Positions 5,845 through 6,633 of a DNA stretch of 6,633 nucleotides are shown here, in pieces. The notes beneath the pieces were generated by a model. The model had not been told where the DNA came from, made no database searches, and worked only from the letters and a program-made list of their open reading frames with translations. The position numbers and the translations under genes are program-made. Numbering within the stretch: position 1 is the stretch's first letter; every line of letters begins with the position of its first letter. Source of the stretch: Pseudomonadota bacterium (GTDB taxonomy: Bacteria; Pseudomonadota; Alphaproteobacteria; Acetobacterales; Acetobacteraceae); assembly GCA_021845835.1 (NCBI GenBank), contig JAJZVE010000029.1, positions 1-6,633 of the forward strand, read 5' to 3'.

Positions 5845-6633
5845 ATGCCCGAGACCCATCGCACCCGCATCCTCATCATCGGCGCCGGCCCGGCCGGCTA
5901 CACAGCCGCGATCTATGCCGCGCGCGCCGGCCTCGCGCCGCTGCTGGTGGCCGGACTGCAGCCGGGCGGGCAGCTGATGATCACCACCGACGTGGAAAAC
6001 TATCCTGGCTTCGCCGAGGCGGTGCAGGGGCCGTGGCTGATGGAGCAGATGGCGGCACAGGCCGCGCATGTCGGCACGCGCATCGTCAACGACCTGATCA
6101 CCTCCGTCGATTTCGCCAGCACACCGTTCCGGGCGACCGGCGACTCGGGGGACGGCTATCTCGCCGACTCGGTCGTCATCGCCACTGGCGCGCAGGCGCG
6201 CTGGCTCGGCCTGCCGAGCGAGCAGCTTCTGCAGGGCTTCGGCGTCTCCGCCTGCGCGACCTGCGACGGGTTCTTCTATCGCGGCAAGCGCGTCGCGGTG
6301 ATCGGCGGCGGCAATACCGCGGTGGAGGAGGCGCTGTATCTCGCCGGCCTCGCCGACAGCGTGACGCTGATCCACCGCCGCGACTCGCTGCGCGCGGAGA
6401 AAATCCTGCAGACCCGGCTGTTCGCCAACCCGAAGGTGCGCGTGATCTGGGACAGCACGGTGGCGGAGATCACGTCCGCCGGCACCCCCGCGACGGTGGA
6501 CGGCATCCGGCTGCGCAACGTCCGCAGCGGCGCCGAAAGCCGCCTCGCGGTGGACGGCGTGTTCGTCGCCATCGGCCACGCGCCGAACACGGCGCCGTTC
6601 CGCGATCAGGTGGCAATGGACGAGGAAGGCTAC
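5845..6633 (+). CDS. trxB: Thioredoxin reductase, N-terminal part (3' end outside window)
   Basis: NADPH-dependent flavoprotein that reduces thioredoxin in the cytoplasm. The first 263 residues are visible; the whole protein is usually about 320-340. In order: the FAD-binding GAGPAG (13-18) in a first Rossmann fold; GGQLMITTDVENYPGF (41-56), the family's FAD/active-site-facing segment; VVIATGA (110-116); the redox-active disulphide CATCDG (137-142, Cys137 and Cys140); the NADPH-binding fold GGGNTAVEEA (154-163); HRRDSLRAEK (177-186), whose arginines bind the 2'-phosphate of NADPH; and VFVAIGHAPNT towards the end, where the second FAD-contacting part begins. All the key residues expected in this part are present, so the enzyme should be active. 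ATG 5845 gives the usual short lead (eight residues) before the first beta strand. The ribosome binding site is weak. The gene is divergent from the Lrp-type regulator across 134 bp. Confidence 0.96.
   Translation, partial: MPETHRTRILIIGAGPAGYTAAIYAARAGLAPLLVAGLQPGGQLMITTDVENYPGFAEAVQGPWLMEQMAAQAAHVGTRIVNDLITSVDFASTPFRATGDSGDGYLADSVVIATGAQARWLGLPSEQLLQGFGVSACATCDGFFYRGKRVAVIGGGNTAVEEALYLAGLADSVTLIHRRDSLRAEKILQTRLFANPKVRVIWDSTVAEITSAGTPATVDGIRLRNVRSGAESRLAVDGVFVAIGHAPNTAPFRDQVAMDEEGY

Noticed and set aside
4604..5977. Long plus-strand open frame crossing the glycosyltransferase, regulator and intergenic region
   Set aside because: Pro/Arg/Ala-rich and runs through the divergent promoter region into trxB in another frame; the real genes on both strands carry full family motifs.
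5776..6579. Minus-strand open frame opposite trxB (267 codons)
   Set aside because: Antisense shadow: the plus strand has all TrxB motifs including the CATC active site.

Overview
The window comes from a very GC-rich bacterial chromosome, about 70% G+C by eye, with third codon positions almost all G or C. The protein styles (an alphaproteobacterial-type Lrp/AsnC regulator, a TrxB with a CATC active site, a secreted protein of a type I associate with Acetobacteraceae) suggest an alphaproteobacterium, probably Rhodospirillales/Acetobacteraceae. This placement is inference; there is no rRNA or other marker gene. The gene density and ordinary composition look like core chromosome. I see no tRNA, rRNA, CRISPR array, insertion sequence, integrase or phage gene.

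Layout. Bases 1-318 (+) hold the C-terminal end of an EAL-domain c-di-GMP phosphodiesterase that enters from the left. Tail to tail with it, 3 bp away, is a minus-strand MFS transporter (322-1544) whose original start appears to be separated from the main frame by a one-base frameshift. Upstream of that lie a strong hairpin (1613-1645) and a small secreted hypothetical protein (1652-2113, minus). A divergent YqaA-type (DedA/VTT family) membrane protein follows at 2233-2811 (+). It again ends 3 bp from the end of a minus-strand cluster: an Lrp/AsnC regulator (5231-5710), a GT39/ArnT-like membrane glycosyltransferase (3804-5225) and a PLP-dependent threonine/serine dehydratase (2815-3789), in that transcription order. 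Divergent from the regulator is trxB, thioredoxin reductase (5845 to the right edge, truncated by the window).

How the genes fit together. The three minus-strand genes overlap or abut and probably form one operon headed by an amino-acid-responsive regulator. The dehydratase, an amino-acid-degrading enzyme, is a plausible target of it; the glycosyltransferase is not an obvious metabolic partner. The lrp-trxB divergent pair shares a 134-bp intergenic region with a 17-bp-spaced promoter candidate for lrp and evenly spaced CCTTG/CAAGG half-sites, which suggests autoregulation. The other genes look like unrelated neighbours. I found no new multigene system. The observations most worth a second look are the MFS 5'-end frameshift, a short island of rare A/T-ending codons inside the glycosyltransferase, and the regulator operon with its promoter architecture.
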